Positions 24,801 to 39,800 of a stretch of 64,000 nucleotides of DNA are shown piece after piece; positions within the stretch are counted from its first letter, which is position 1, and every line of letters starts with the position of its first letter. The notes below the pieces were generated by a model. That model was not told the DNA's origin and did not search any database. It saw nothing but the letters and a program-made list of their open reading frames with translations. Origin of the DNA: Panonychus citri (lineage: Eukaryota > Arthropoda > Arachnida > Trombidiformes > Tetranychidae); assembly GCF_014898815.1 (NCBI RefSeq), contig NW_026515545.1, positions 1,550,001 through 1,614,000 on the forward strand, in the 5' to 3' direction. The position numbers and the translations under genes are program-made.

Positions 24801-27800
24801 CATTATTTATCTAATTCTTAACATTATCAACTTTTCACAATTAACTTAATCACTATTATCATTAGTTGATAGGAGAAGAAAAAAATTTATTATTATCAAA
24901 ATACAAAAAAAGGTTATTGATTTGATTCGTATGATTTACTGATGATTAACAATTAGTTTCTTGCTTTCTTTTCAAACTAAATTTCACACTTAATCAATTG
25001 TAATTGTTAATGATTAAGCAAAGTAATTAAAAAATAGGCTTAATTTTGGGTTGATTATTGTTTAAGGTTCCAATTTTAATGAGATTGATTTTACTTTGTG
25101 AATACTAATTATATTGTTATTAGGTAATAATTGATGATTGCGTGATTATAATCAATTTTTTCACATTGACTTTGGTATTTAATTGTCACAGATTCTGGTT
25201 GATATAATTTTTCCTGGTTAATTGTTATTTTCATCATGATCAACATCATGTTAATCATGTTAATCATTTTCACAATTTCCATTCACCCAATCATCAGACA
25301 AAATTGTCAATAGCAACAATTAACCAAAACTATTCACTAATTCAGTTAAATTGTGACTTATCATATAAACAATTAACGCAACTACTAAATCTTATCCAAA
25401 ACCAAATGAAGACAATTTAATTTTGTTAAATTTCAAAATGATAAAACAATTAATTCATTGAATTAATCAGGAAGGCAAGAGGAAAAAAAAATAAGAAACT
25501 GACATTTAATTAACCTAAAAGTAAATGTTAATCATCAGCTGATAATCAAGAAGCGTTATTTTAATCACATCAAGTTAAAGATGATAATGATAAACTGTTG
25601 ACAATTAATTAATTATCAAGAAGCTGAGAGGAAGAAAAAAAAATCAGAATCTCAATCAATACATTGAAATAAGTTGGTTGTCATTTTTTTTCACTCTGCT
25701 AATCCAATTGAACGTTTTAAATTAACAAAGTGATTGATTGTTACTCTTTCTGTTTGAACAGATTTAATTGTCGCAATTAAATTACGTAGATTTGGTGTTC
25801 CCGGTGCAGTTTCAAATGGCTCATCAGTTTGGCTTCATTGTGACTACGATTTAGAAGGTGATTCCTTGTATTCAGTCAAATGGTACAAAAACTACGAGGA
25901 GTTTTATGGATATTTACCTTTGAACTCTCATTCGGAGGTTGAACATAAAACTTATTATCAACGAGGAATCAACATAGATGTGAGTAAATCAGCTAATTAT
26001 TTTAATCTATGGAAACAATCAGCCAGATTTGTTAAGAGAAAAACTCAACTTTAATACATATTGATATAATAATAACGGTAAACAAGATACAGATAATATT
26101 ATATTAATACTTTATATGCTTTTTCATTGACACTATTTTTCACTATAAGGATGATTATGATGATGATGATGATTATTATTATTATTATGAAGATAACATA
26201 TTGTCCTCATCTTCTAGCATGATTGGTGAAACAGCCGTTGTGTCACCTTAAGAAAATAATGTTTACTCATCTTTTATCCTTCCTGTTATCATCTTTCCTC
26301 ATCATCTTTTATTTGTCTTACGTGTTCTCTATCTAATCAGGAATATCTTATCTCACCGATCTTATCACATCCTCATCAATCCTTTTTTTTCATCATCATC
26401 ATCATCATCCTTATATTATCTTCCAGTACATGTCAATGTCAATAGCATCATTGTCTTGTCTTTTTATCTTCATCATTATCATCATCATCATCTTCTCCAT
26501 CCTCATCCTCTTCATGAGAAAGGGAAACGTATCTCTGAACCATTTACCATGGTAAACAAAATTGGTAACATGAATAAGATTCACAATTTTCATGGCAAAA
26601 ACTTTGTCTCCATCGTTTATGATTATCATCATTAGCTGATTGTTTGATTATCACTGTTTTCAATTAAGAATAACAACAATTTAGATTATCAACCATATTT
26701 GTCCATGGATATAAAAACATTGATTATTAATTATCTTCTCTTGATTTTCTCTCTCTCTCTCTTTCTCTGTAGTTGTTAAGGTCAAATGCCACTCATGTTC
26801 ACCTTGATTGGACTGATTTAAACACCGAGGGGACATTTGGTTGTGAGGTTTCAACGGAAGCTCCAGTTTTCCGAACCGTTAAAGCGGAAAAAGATCTTAG
26901 GATTTATGGTGAGCTACATCATTCTCACAGAGATTATCCAATCCTTATCAGATTAGCGTTAATCTATTATCATTTGAATACTAAACTTAATGAATACTAC
27001 GACTTATGAATGCAGAATCATCAACAATATGAAATCAATGAACAAATTGTGATCGTTGAAAATGATAAAATGTTATAATTACCTCTACATTGAAAGTATC
27101 ATTTTCCTAGGAAAATATTTCCCTCGGGAATTTTATCCTTGATTATTAACTCTATTGTATTGTTTACGTATCAATATTATACTTAGAAAACAATATTAAC
27201 ATTGGAATATAATTGCAAAGTTGATTTAATGATCGGAACAATCAAGTCAAGGGAGTTATTAGTTGAAGTATTGGGAGTGATTTTTTCCCGCGTCTAAAAT
27301 AATAATGATAACTAATTAAGTTCTTATGCAGTTTGTTAATCGATGAGCTTTCTGAGCCTCGAGTTTCCTCCAGTTTTATAATGAATTATATTCCCATGAA
27401 AAGCAAATCAAGTTTCAGATAAATTGTTTACCCTTAAAGTCTGCATTGGACATGTTAATTTAATCATTGATTAAGAGATACAACTTTTGGTCAACTTGTC
27501 AAAATGTTGATTATCAACATCATCTGATTGATACATGATGATGAGTATCATCAGAATTATGTCACAGAATTGTTCAGTTGAATGGGGATCAGTTTTTTTC
27601 CCTCTTTTCATTTTATTTTCTTTGCTCGATTATGAAAGAAAAACTATTCGATTCAATTTTATTAGTATAAAAACCATTTCACGGTTCGATTTACCTGAGT
27701 AGGTTGAATTGAATTTGAAATAGATTAACTATCTTACGTTTCATAGGGATGAATATGAATTTAGAGCATTTTAAACAGACCAGATTAGCTAATCGGATTA

Positions 27801-30800
27801 AATATCATCTGTCTTACAACTTGATAGATATATTATCAGGGAGGGAAGAAAATTGTAAAGTTGAAAGGTGGGTGAGGTGTAGAAGTGGGAGTTTCGATGC
27901 TCTATTACATGGGAATAGTTTTGTTACTCTTGTTTGTCTGTGAATTGACCGGCATTGGGTGGGGTATGAGAGAGAGAGAGAGAGAAGAGAAAGTTTCTAG
28001 GTTGGGAGAGAAAAAACTTTTTCTTATTCTTCCTCTGGAATAGATACTTTCGATTTCAGTTCTTATTCTGATTCCCTGAATCTCTGACCAACACCAACAA
28101 CAAACTAATATAAAAACAAATTCTGATTCCATTGAATTCATGATCGATCCAAATGGTTAACCTTATATGTATTGACTGAAGGGCAATTTCAAGATAAACA
28201 GAGATAAATATTACCCTGATTCATTCATTTCAAATTCCCTCTCACAGAATGAGGTGGATTCATGGGAGGAGGAGGAGGTTCAGGTTAACCTATTGTATTG
28301 CCTTCACTCTTTCACACTGTTTAATTGATTAATTGTGACCAATCATCAATCTGACCTTCACGATCAATTCACTATCATTACCCTGGAAAGAAACGAAGAA
28401 ATAATCAGAAAGAAGTGAGAGAAGAAAAAAAATCTCTCATTCAGATTAAACTCAAAGAACTTTTAATTTCCCATCTAAATCGATTGATTCTCATCAGTTT
28501 CGACATGATGATGATAATAGAACCTCGAACCATCATTACATTATCGAGAAGGAAAAAGTTCCAAGTATTTATTCAAATTCATTACCTGGCAAATTTTTTA
28601 TTTCCACTTGAATTTTTTTCGTGTTTTTTTTAATCATGTTGATTTTTTCTACTAATCATTTTGTAACAATTTGTTTATTTTACTGTAATGATAATACAAT
28701 GAGAATACAAATTGAGTATATTTGTTTGTTAATCTAATCAATAATAATTTACTTATGACTTGATGATCTTCACCAATTGTCATGAAAACAATTAGTTACA
28801 ATCTAATATTAACTTTACCATTTAAATTGTTTCGAAAAGAGTAAATTTTTTTGTTTCTAATTAAATCAAATTGTTGTTTCATTGGATTAATCAATAGACT
28901 TGAATTTGGCTGGTTGGGGTTAATTTTTTTTTTTCATCAAAAGCTGATATTTGGTTGATCAGATCAATCAAATTGGTTAATTTAGTTGCCCTAGAGGTAA
29001 ATAATTTAACTATTGATTAATATTGATCAATGATCCAATGATGGTGATGACATTCAAATGATTTATTGGATTGCGGTTAACAATTTGTGTTTGCCAATCT
29101 AATTTGAAAACTTTGCTTCATTTGCTTCATTTGATCCTTTTGAAATTGCCTTGCAGCATTTATTGATTAAACAGTAATCAATATTTGGTTATTGATGATT
29201 AAATCTTACAACTTTTAAATATAAATTAAAATATCATTTAGTGTAGAAGATAGTTAATTGGTTGTTTACCGCTAATTTTCATCAGATACTTTAAATTTTA
29301 CATAATTTGTCATTCCAATTCATCTGAGTGCCCTGAATTTCTTGACTCAGCAAAGAAAAAAGCATCTCTGCAACTAAATATGGCCCGAACTTGGTACCTC
29401 GTTAGAAGCCTCGTCTTTGCTCGTAACCTTGATTTTGAACATCAAATGACCTTGATTTTAAAATATGAAAATTGATTATCGTCCATGAAGTACTGGTTAT
29501 AATTTCGGCAACGCGATGAAGAAAGCTAAGCATAATTTTAGCTAAAGAGTTAATTTTATTGATAAATGGCTAATAGATGATTGATGTATGAAAAAAGTTA
29601 AGGTGCTAACTATCATTACAATAAGACTAATAGCCAATCGCTTCTTTGACTACATTTTGTTACTGAGATTAAACAATTACGACACTGAATTTAAATCATA
29701 ATCAATTTAATTGGTTCTCAATCTCTGTCAAGACGGTAAGCCATTTGCTCACCCCATCAATTAGATATAAAAGAGTAGTCGATGAGTTGTCTAGTGTCAT
29801 TCTACCATAACGTTTGGATACAGTAGAATATTCAAGCCAATACAACTTTATTATCTAAACTGCAACCTAAGATAATGAATGGAATGACCTTGATATTAAA
29901 ATATGGAAGTTACCTTCAAATGACCTCTAAATAAGCTTTTGAGAAATCCCTTTAATGACCTTGAAACTTTTTTTGCGAAATTCATCAAATCTGAAATGTA
30001 TATGATATCTATACGAGATTTGATCTTTGTAGGGTCAATGGTTCATGACTAGATTGAAGTTGAGTAGCCATGTATAATGATTTGTCATCTAACATACAAA
30101 TCAAACTGAGCAACAGAAACAGGACAATCAAGAATTACCATTAATTAACCTAGTAACTGTGTCCAATGAATTTAGTAATCACAATTTTATTGAACAGTTA
30201 AACTTATCAGTCCATGTTAATTATGATAAACCACTAAACTTAGACAATAATAATAAGTTTAATTGTTGATGATCATTAATTGTAACAATCAATTGAACTC
30301 AAATATATTTATAAACCTAAATGATAATAATAATTATAGTTGATCGATTGATAATTATTCAAGGTAGATAGCACATTAATCCAGAGTACGATTATATTAA
30401 TTAATCAAGTTTAGATCATCATCATGATAATAATGATACACATTCAATTGGTGATAACAAAAAAAATTGCTCCAATTGCTGTTGGCCATTGATCAAAGGT
30501 TCCATAGTTAGTTGATTGTTCAATTGGGGAAATTATTTGTTTCTCTTGGATTAAAAATTCTGACCACTATCAGCACGAATAAGCATTTTAAATGGTAACA
30601 TGAAATTTTGTTTTTCACCATGAAAATTTTTTGTCTATTTTGATTCTGATTCTGTGAGTGAGCAAGATAAATATTATCATTTTACTGTTAATCAAATTAA
30701 AGGGATTGAATCAAATTGATCAAGTTTTTACTGTTACTGCTGACCAAGAATGCAAAAATTGTTGCTGATAGTGGTCAAACAAATACACTACTGGACATAT

Positions 30801-33800
30801 ATGTGATATAAAATTCAGAGTTATATATCCCTGAATGTATATTCATGGTTAGAATTCATAATGAGTCTTGAGGAAAGAGTCATGATGATGATGGTCATCA
30901 AATAAAATGAATTCAGAATTGATCAGGATGAGATGGGAACCACAGGATAAGAATAGGATATTCACCATGAATCCATGATAATGATGGATATACATGAGAA
31001 TGGGAAAAGATAAATAATATACTGATTATCTACCACCCACCATAAAGTAAGAGAGAGTTGAAATTTGATGATGTTTCAATGTTCAATTTGAATATTGTGG
31101 GTCAATTGTTATTATATTAATGGTTTAAGTTCAATTGAAGTGGACATTGTCCACTAGTAGAAAGTTGATTGATTGATACTCGATCAACTATCAAACATTT
31201 GATCAAATTACCAAGGTGATAATGCCTCAAGCAGAAATGTTAATAGATTTACACTTCATTTTGAATTATAAATGTACTAAAAATTGGAACTGTTTTTTTT
31301 GGCTCATCGAATTTTTTTTCTCGAATTTTTTTCCTGAACAGTTGCACCAATCTCAGAACTGAAAATTAATGGAATCGAGGAGAGATATAATATTGAAGAT
31401 ACAGTTACTCTGACCTGTATTGGTGGACCTTCAAAACCTCCCATGATATTATCATGGTCAATTAATCATAAACAGGTAAGTTCAATTTTCGTGGTTCTGT
31501 CAAACTGTGAACTTGTTCATTAGAATTAATCTAATAACAATTATGATAACAATTTAATCATATGTTTGAATATTGATTTCGCATTTTCTGTTACAACAAA
31601 TTGTTTCAATTTCAATTGTCATTGTCTTGTCACCAATCAGAGACTTTTAATTTTACCTTAACACAATCAGTTTAAACTTTGTCTTCGTCAATTAATTTAC
31701 TCTTGTTGTTAACAATCAACACATGAATGGTTACATTAATTTCATTAGTGATTAACTCGTTTTAAGCCTCAGGCTAATTGTTTCCTTGTGATGAAATTAG
31801 ACTTTAATCATTAATTTGACTAAGAGACAGTTTAACTGAATAAATTGACTTAATTTTCAGATTAAATTGTACCTTGTCTTGTAATTAACTCTTTTATTAT
31901 CAGCGTAAATTAGACAATTAAATCAACACCTATGGAAATACCTGAGGGCAGGTAAATAAGAGCTCTCAACCATTGTAATAATGATCTAATCTTAATCAGG
32001 ACAAATTTAATATCACAGGTAAAATTAGCAGTAGATTGTTACAATTAGATTTGATTTCTGTTTCTGATTCTCATTACAAATCAAAAGTCACCATCACCTG
32101 AAGAGGATAAGATGATAGGAAGATAAGGTTGATGCAAGTTAAGGAAGATGAGGAAGAAGAGGAAGTGAGATGAATGAAAGATTTTACTTCCATTCTCATT
32201 GTAATATAATGTTTATGTTACCTTTGGGAAAATTGTTCTAAGAAAAACAAAAGAAAAAAAAATCGACGAATCGTAAATCTTTTTTTACTTTCTGACCAAT
32301 CACACTGACCATTCATTGACCATGTTGATCCAGATCAATGAATGGGCCGAGTAATTGACCGTTAATACATTTTTGTAATACATTTTGTTTACTTTGTAAT
32401 AAAAACATAATCACTTTGATCACTTGTTCAATTCAACTTATATCAATATCACAATTAAGATGCCGATCAACTTTTCGTATCTTAATTGTTGATATTTTTT
32501 CATTAGCATTTGTCTTAATCATTTCAATATGTTTCTCATCAATTTCCAGATATTTAAATAAACTTAATTGTTATACCAACAAACCAGTGGCAAAAATTTA
32601 ATTTGATTGCTTCTGTTAAAATGTTTCTCCTCTTAATTGTTATTAACCAAATTTTTTAACAATCAATCAATTTAGAAATTGAAGTTTTTACTTAACATTA
32701 ATCAGCTCGAATTAATTTTTACATCTCAATCTAATTTCTTAACTGTTATTGATTCAGCTCTTAATCATTTAAGTTTCGTTTGATTTGTTTTTCTTTCTCG
32801 CTCCAATTCAATAACTATTAATGTTAATTGTGATTAAATTTTCATTACCAATTCAAATCAATTTGCATAAAAACAGGGATTCAATTAATGGAGTAAACAG
32901 ATTACCTTTGAATTGCTGTTCGGTTTCCAGATGAAAATGATGATCATGATAATAGTTAATTGTAGATTGAATTTGATTATCGGTGAGAAAAGTTCAACAG
33001 TAATTGTTGATTAACTTTCTCCAACAACAGAAACAATCAGAAGATTTTAAATTAATCAGTTAACAGTAAAAAAAGAGTTGCTGTTCAAATGGTATCATGG
33101 AAATTTCTTTACATGGTAATGATTAATTTCCTTCATTTTAATGATATGATTAAATTATTCAGCTGATTAATCGATGAATAATTAATAATCTCAATAGTGA
33201 ATTTTAATGTTGCAAGAAGAAAAATTTCATTTTAAATTGGTAACAATTTAAATCTCTGGTTAAAGATTAACGCTGGATTTGATTTGATTATTTAGCAACA
33301 ATTAACAAATGAACTAAATTACTTTCTACACCATTAACAAACTTGAATGATTTACCTTTCTAATTGTGAACAGTATTTAAAATCCAATGGATTTGCAAAT
33401 GATTACCTGGGAGTGAAAAATATTATCAATAGGAATTTTTTTCTTCTTCTTTTTTTACCTTTTCCTCATGATAATTGTAATTCCATGTGATTTTTATCGG
33501 TAGTTATTCATAGTAACTTCGTGATTCTGTTCCGGTCTAGTTGAAAAATCATCATAATTGTGATCATCATCACAATCGTGATTATAATCATCTTATAAAC
33601 AGTTAATTGTACTCTACAAGAAGGAAATATAATATCATAACTCAGATAATAAACTTAACTAAAAGTTTATCGATATTATTTTCATATAATCTCAGAAAAG
33701 GTCAACCTAACGACCTAATTACAATTATTTCAGTTAATTACACGCAATCAATACCAATTAAACCTTTTCGATTCATTAATAATCACCTTGATTATCATAC

Positions 33801-36800
33801 GAAATCAATAGTGAAAGTCACATTTCCTCTGGAATTAAACTGATTATCTTTATCCATATTAATTGAATATTCAGATGACCATTGTAAATATTGTTTCCTT
33901 GTCTCTTGTGAAAGTCAATAGGAAAAAGACTTTAGCATCCTCATCCTTAACTTCTCTCTCTCTCTCTCTCTCTTTCAATATGATCATCATCATCTCTTGA
34001 CCATCAATAAAGATCCAGGTAAATATGATGAGGAAAAAAAGACAAAACTGGACAATAGTGTTAATCTGTTTTCTTACTTCAACTGATGTTAATTAAATTG
34101 TATTTTTTTACGCCAAGTTGATTGTTGATCAAAAAGTAACAATAGTCAAAGACAACAAGAAGAAAAATTAATCAATCAACCAATAAATCAATAACAATAA
34201 AGTTGATTCCTGATCATGATTCAATGTAACTCAACAATTGAAATAAAATTAACCCAAAAGTAAACAAGAGAAATGAGTAAATTGCTGGTGAAATGTCACT
34301 TTGATTGTTTACAATTAAAAGTAACAATTACAATAGTTAACTTACATTTCTTTCCGATAATAATAATAATTGACTGTCTAACTGATTAAATTGTCCATCA
34401 TTTGGTTACGATTGGTTTTCTATCAATAAATTTATAAGATTTTGTTGATTGTCGATGATGATTAAGTTTCGGGTGTTTTGTTTTTTGTCTTGATTGTTTA
34501 TGATTGTTGTAATTTAACGTTGATTAACTTAATTGTCACCATTATATTTAATGTCCTAACTGATTAACGTTAACTTTTACTTTCTCCAGGTTTATCCTTC
34601 ACTTGATTTCCACATATCAATAAACACAAGCCAAGATTTTGATGGACTTTCACTTTCAACCTCTACATTGACCTTTCCCCTCAAGTCGACCTTAATATCA
34701 ACCGGTGATCTGATTATCAGTTGTGAAGCTTTATTCACAACCATTAACGGTGTAACCTACAAGGAACTTATTATCGAAGAGAAAAGTTCATCTTCTTCCT
34801 CTTCATCTGATAATGATGAACATGATTCTTACTCATCTTCCTCATCCTCATCATCGCATCATCATCATCATAATCATCATCTTCATTCACTTGACACAGA
34901 TTATCCTGTTACCTCTGAGAGTTATATTGATTCAAATGAAGAATCACAATTCCTGAGATCACCAACAATCAATGGTTACTCACATATCTATTCAATTGGA
35001 ACCATTTTACAAGTTAATTGTTCAACCGAACCCTTTTACCCACCAGCTTATCTTGAATGGTATATCAATGATAAAGAGGTAAGTGTAACAATCAGTTAAT
35101 TGTTTAAATCAACAAATCAATCAACAAGGACAAAATTACACGATTATTGTTTCAATATCATTTTCATATTTTATACAGGGCAATTCAGTTAGCTTTACCG
35201 ATGTTTTTTGCGATTTTCTCAGCAACTAAGAGTCGTAAAGACACGAGGCTTGATTGGTATGAGTTTGAGCGATACTTGTTTGTCATATCAAAAGATCAAG
35301 GTCATTCAGGTCATCGGTAAAATAACACGTTTCAAGGTCATCTGAAGGTAATGCAATAAAGAAGAATATTCAGAGACACTACTGACAAGTTTTGAGGTTT
35401 CTATGAGCCTTGCAATGCACGTTAGGATAAATTTATTGCATAAAAGATTTTCAACAGTTATTCAATTGAACAGTAATATCTCAAGATCATTATTTTTGCA
35501 ATTATGACTTATGACTTTTGTTCCGTGGTTAACTCTGATGATATCTCTTCGCCAGTTGATGTCAATTCATTTGATTTCAAAATTAGAAGATAAAATGCCA
35601 TATCCGTTCGAGAAAATCCAAGTGAAGTTGGCCTGTCTTTGGTTTACTAGGGATGCCAGATATCATTTTGATTGGATCAAACTCCAATCAGATCTACAAT
35701 ACACTAAATCTCTGGATTGTTTAGATTATAATTTATCTAATGACCATAAATATTACAAGTTGATGGACTAATTACATTTTTCAATCAATCAACAATTTAA
35801 ATGTGTGTGTGTGTATCATCAAATAATTAGCTGATATAAACAATTAACTTGTTAATTGAACCGGATATTTGTTGGACTAAAAGTTTTAAAGTAAATTTCC
35901 TGTTCTTATAATTTGAATACATTAGTGAGTTTCAATTGATTATTGGAAATTGATTTAATTTAATCATTAAATTTGAAATCAATCTACTTTTAGATCAATA
36001 ATTTGAATAGTTTATCCATTAGAGTTTCAACAAAAATGACAATTAAGTTGATGAATAAATTTGATTTTTATCAATTCAAATCAAATCGCATTTAATTATC
36101 CATAATACTCATGATAATCTAATATCTACTATTATCTTTGGTCACCTTTGATTTTTGACAATTAATCTTGATTATCTTCAGTTATCATAAATAATATCAT
36201 CTCTTTGTCTTTTTCATTTCCGTTTCCGGATCATCTTCAGGTATCATCATTATAAGTTATTATTATTATCAATAGTAATCAAAAGTATCCAATTGAAATA
36301 ACTTTTTATTTATTACTTTTAATATCCTGATCTTCATGCTGAGTGAATCATCGTCAGAATCGTCATGAAATTACTATTAAGAACCACGAACATTTGATAA
36401 CAATTAGAAAACTGATCAGAAATGTTATTGGAAAGAATTTCAAAATTTCTATCAATACCATAGGTGATTATTATTGTTAATTTTTGAAAGGAAAATGTTG
36501 ATATGAGATAGAAATTAATGGAAAATCAATTGGAATCAAATTGTCAATCACTTGAAGACATTTAATCTCATCAATCTCGATCACGTCACTTGAAATTACA
36601 CTTAGATAAATGGTAAGGGGATTCGATGAAGAAAAAACAACGATAATGATGATTAAGATGATTAGTTAATTCGACCTCATATTGTACTTGTTGAGTTCGA
36701 TTCTTGAGCAAATATGACCGATGGTCATTCAGAGAAATTGTTCCTTTGGTGTTCCACTTTTTCTTCATGATTAGTAATGAAATATTCTCATGAAAAGATT

Positions 36801-39800
36801 GAATAGATTCCAATGGTGAAGGTGATTAATTTCGTCATTGGAAAATCATTAGTCAAGTTTCAAGAAATTATTCCATGAAAAGGTTGATCAGTATTTTGAA
36901 TTCTCTGTGGAAAATGAATGACATGGAAATGTTCACATTCGAAATCAATCATTCTGTAAATGAAGAAGAAAAAAAGAATTACAATTTTATCGAAATCGAA
37001 ACTTGGAAAATTGAAATCATATTTTACCTTTAAATCTGTTGATTGTTCAATCGAAACGATGTAAAGTCGATTCATTTGCATGATGGAAAGTTAAATGGTT
37101 CCAATGGATTAAAAGTAGAATTAAAATTTACACCAAAACGAAATTAATTGTGACGATAATTAGAGTGAGAAAAGTCATCAAATGATTTACATAGAAATGA
37201 CCTTGTCAGTTGTGAATATAAACACGATCATTCATGTGAATTTATATATATATTATTTTGTAATGGAAAAGAGAAAGTAATTGTCTGATTATTATATCTA
37301 AATCATGGCCATTAAGATGATTCCAATTAATTGTAAACATGATAAATTGAACTTTTTCCTTGAAACTGTTGTTCGGGAACAAATTCATCTCAAGGTTTTC
37401 CCTCGGTGGTAAAAGTGAAGGCATCACATTGATGCGTAATTATAACAACATGATACAGTAAAAGTTGAATGTTGGAGATAAAGTAAACCTCCGATTAAGA
37501 TGAATATGAAATTTTGATGATATTTACATGAAATTTTCCTTTTAAAATGAGTTAATAAGTTAGACCATAATGGCCCATCTTATAACCGTAGACACTTCCG
37601 CAACTCGAGTAACTGTAATAACGATCTGACCCATAGTAAGGAGGGTAAACGTTATAAATGCCATCATAAGTTACCGGCATTGGAATATCGTTATAAGGTG
37701 TCATTGGGGAAATCATTTGAGCTCCATAGCCGAGATATCGACAGGTCCGAATGGCGAATTTTCGAACTTTTTTAGTCCATTTAACGGGAACTTTCGTCTC
37801 TTCTTCATTTGGACCATCGGGTTTTCCAGTTTCAACCTTTACATCTGATAGATTTTTCTTGCTAACTTTACATTTCCTCATCTTCTTTGCCCAAGTAACT
37901 ATTTTGAGTTGACTTTTGGGATCTATCGAGATCGGTGGTTGGACTGATGATGAGCTCGAAGTTGCTGCTGGTAAACTTTGGGTTAAATCTTGAGCGAATC
38001 TGGTTTTCTTTTTCTTTCTCTTGGACATTTGGATTAGTGACAATCTACGATAAGATGTTGTCTTAATCTCAACCACTGGTTCATCAATCTCGGTACTTGA
38101 ATCGATATTTATTATCGCTGGACCTTCACTGGGCAAAGTGCTTTCTGTCTGTCTAATAGACTCTTCATCGATTTGCTGATAATATTGACCATCGGCATTT
38201 GGTTTCCATTTATTTTCCGACTCAAATTGTTCCGGTTCCTTTTCACTCAAGGTTGAAGGCTCATCTTTTTTACACTTTTTGGATTTCGCCTCTTTTTGAG
38301 CCGATGAAGATTTAGATGAAAACACACTCGCTAGATTAAGATTACTGGTGCTCTTGAGGAGGGAAGACATCTCTTCCTTGGTGGCTTTGAATAGCTTCCT
38401 CTTGACATAATCACGGATCAAATTACCTGAGGCTATGAAAGGAAATGAAGATTTACCCTTAGTCGGTGTCGATTCACTCGTTTTAACACTGACAATTGTT
38501 TCGTTGTTGGTTGAATCATATTTCACAAAACCTAATTTCACCATTTTTATAACAATTTGATCAATTGAATTGCTAGTTAATTGTTGAGATGAATGAAGAG
38601 ATGAAACTTGGGACAATTCAAGGAAATTGAAAATCACATTGACACTAAGAAAAGTGAATTGATCAAAGCAGAAATTAATCTAATCATAAGACTCAACAAG
38701 TTGTTGATTTATTTACAATCTTATCTTCTTGTTGATAACAATTTACTGATTCAGTTAAGGAATAAGGTTTAATTGTATATCTACAGAGTGCTAGTGCTGC
38801 TTAGACAGATTTGTTTTCCTCTGTTCAATTTAATTGTAATTGTGATTTGATACGAAACATAAATTAAGTGATACAATTAGTTTTATCATAATAATTTTGA
38901 TATTTATCCTTAATTCAACTCAACTGATTAACGATCACAATTTAAGGGGTGAGGGTCACAATTGGATTAAGCCCTTTTCTTAATCACAATTTGATAATAA
39001 CCATAATAATAATAACAATTTAACATCATTTTTCATTAACTGTGATCAATTTGATTGCTGTTACCTTAATTTTTTGTTTTGTTTTGACACTAATTGTGAT
39101 TAAATGTTGATTGATTGGTTGGCAATGGTGAAAATAAAGTCTACCAATCAATAGACTGTACGATTACAATTAAATTTGATTGTAGACTCAAATTGTTCAC
39201 ATCTTAACTGTTGATTTACTTTAATCTAATCATTAATAATTATATATTTGATTAGGTTAATGATGGTAACTGTTTCTAATGGTAATTGTCAATATTAGTT
39301 AATAAATGATCATTTCCAAATATGTATTGATACAATTAACTAATTTTTTTTTCTTCTATCAAAATTATAACAACATTTTAATTGTAGTTTGATTGTTAAT
39401 CAGCTGATTTGATGGTGATTAAAACCATGATTAGTGAATGTTTTCTGTAATTGTTTTCAGTATTTAATTTCTGATCATTATTATCACTTGAAACTAAATT
39501 AACTAAGTTAACTAAAGTAACTAATCAACAATCAACAATCTAATTTTAGTCTAAATTAATGACAAGATGAAGAGATGAAAATTAAATGATGTTGAGTAAA
39601 TTAAAGTAAAGGCTTTTGTAAGATTCTTGGTGACATGATTTGAATTTTGATTAGTCGCAATTAAATTAACCTCATCTCATTTATCATAACAATCCAACAT
39701 CATCATCACTACATAATCATAATTATAATTATAATTGTAATAATCAACTACAATTTAGGTCTTCACTTAATCATTAATTCATTGAAAAGTAGATCATAAA

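Noticed and set aside
35511..35771. 86-codon open frame in intron 5
   Set aside because: No family resemblance or splice context, and it lies in possible repeat-derived DNA.
36690..36710. tRNA T-loop-like GTTCGATTC
   Set aside because: No matching acceptor stem, D-arm or anticodon arm could be drawn around it.
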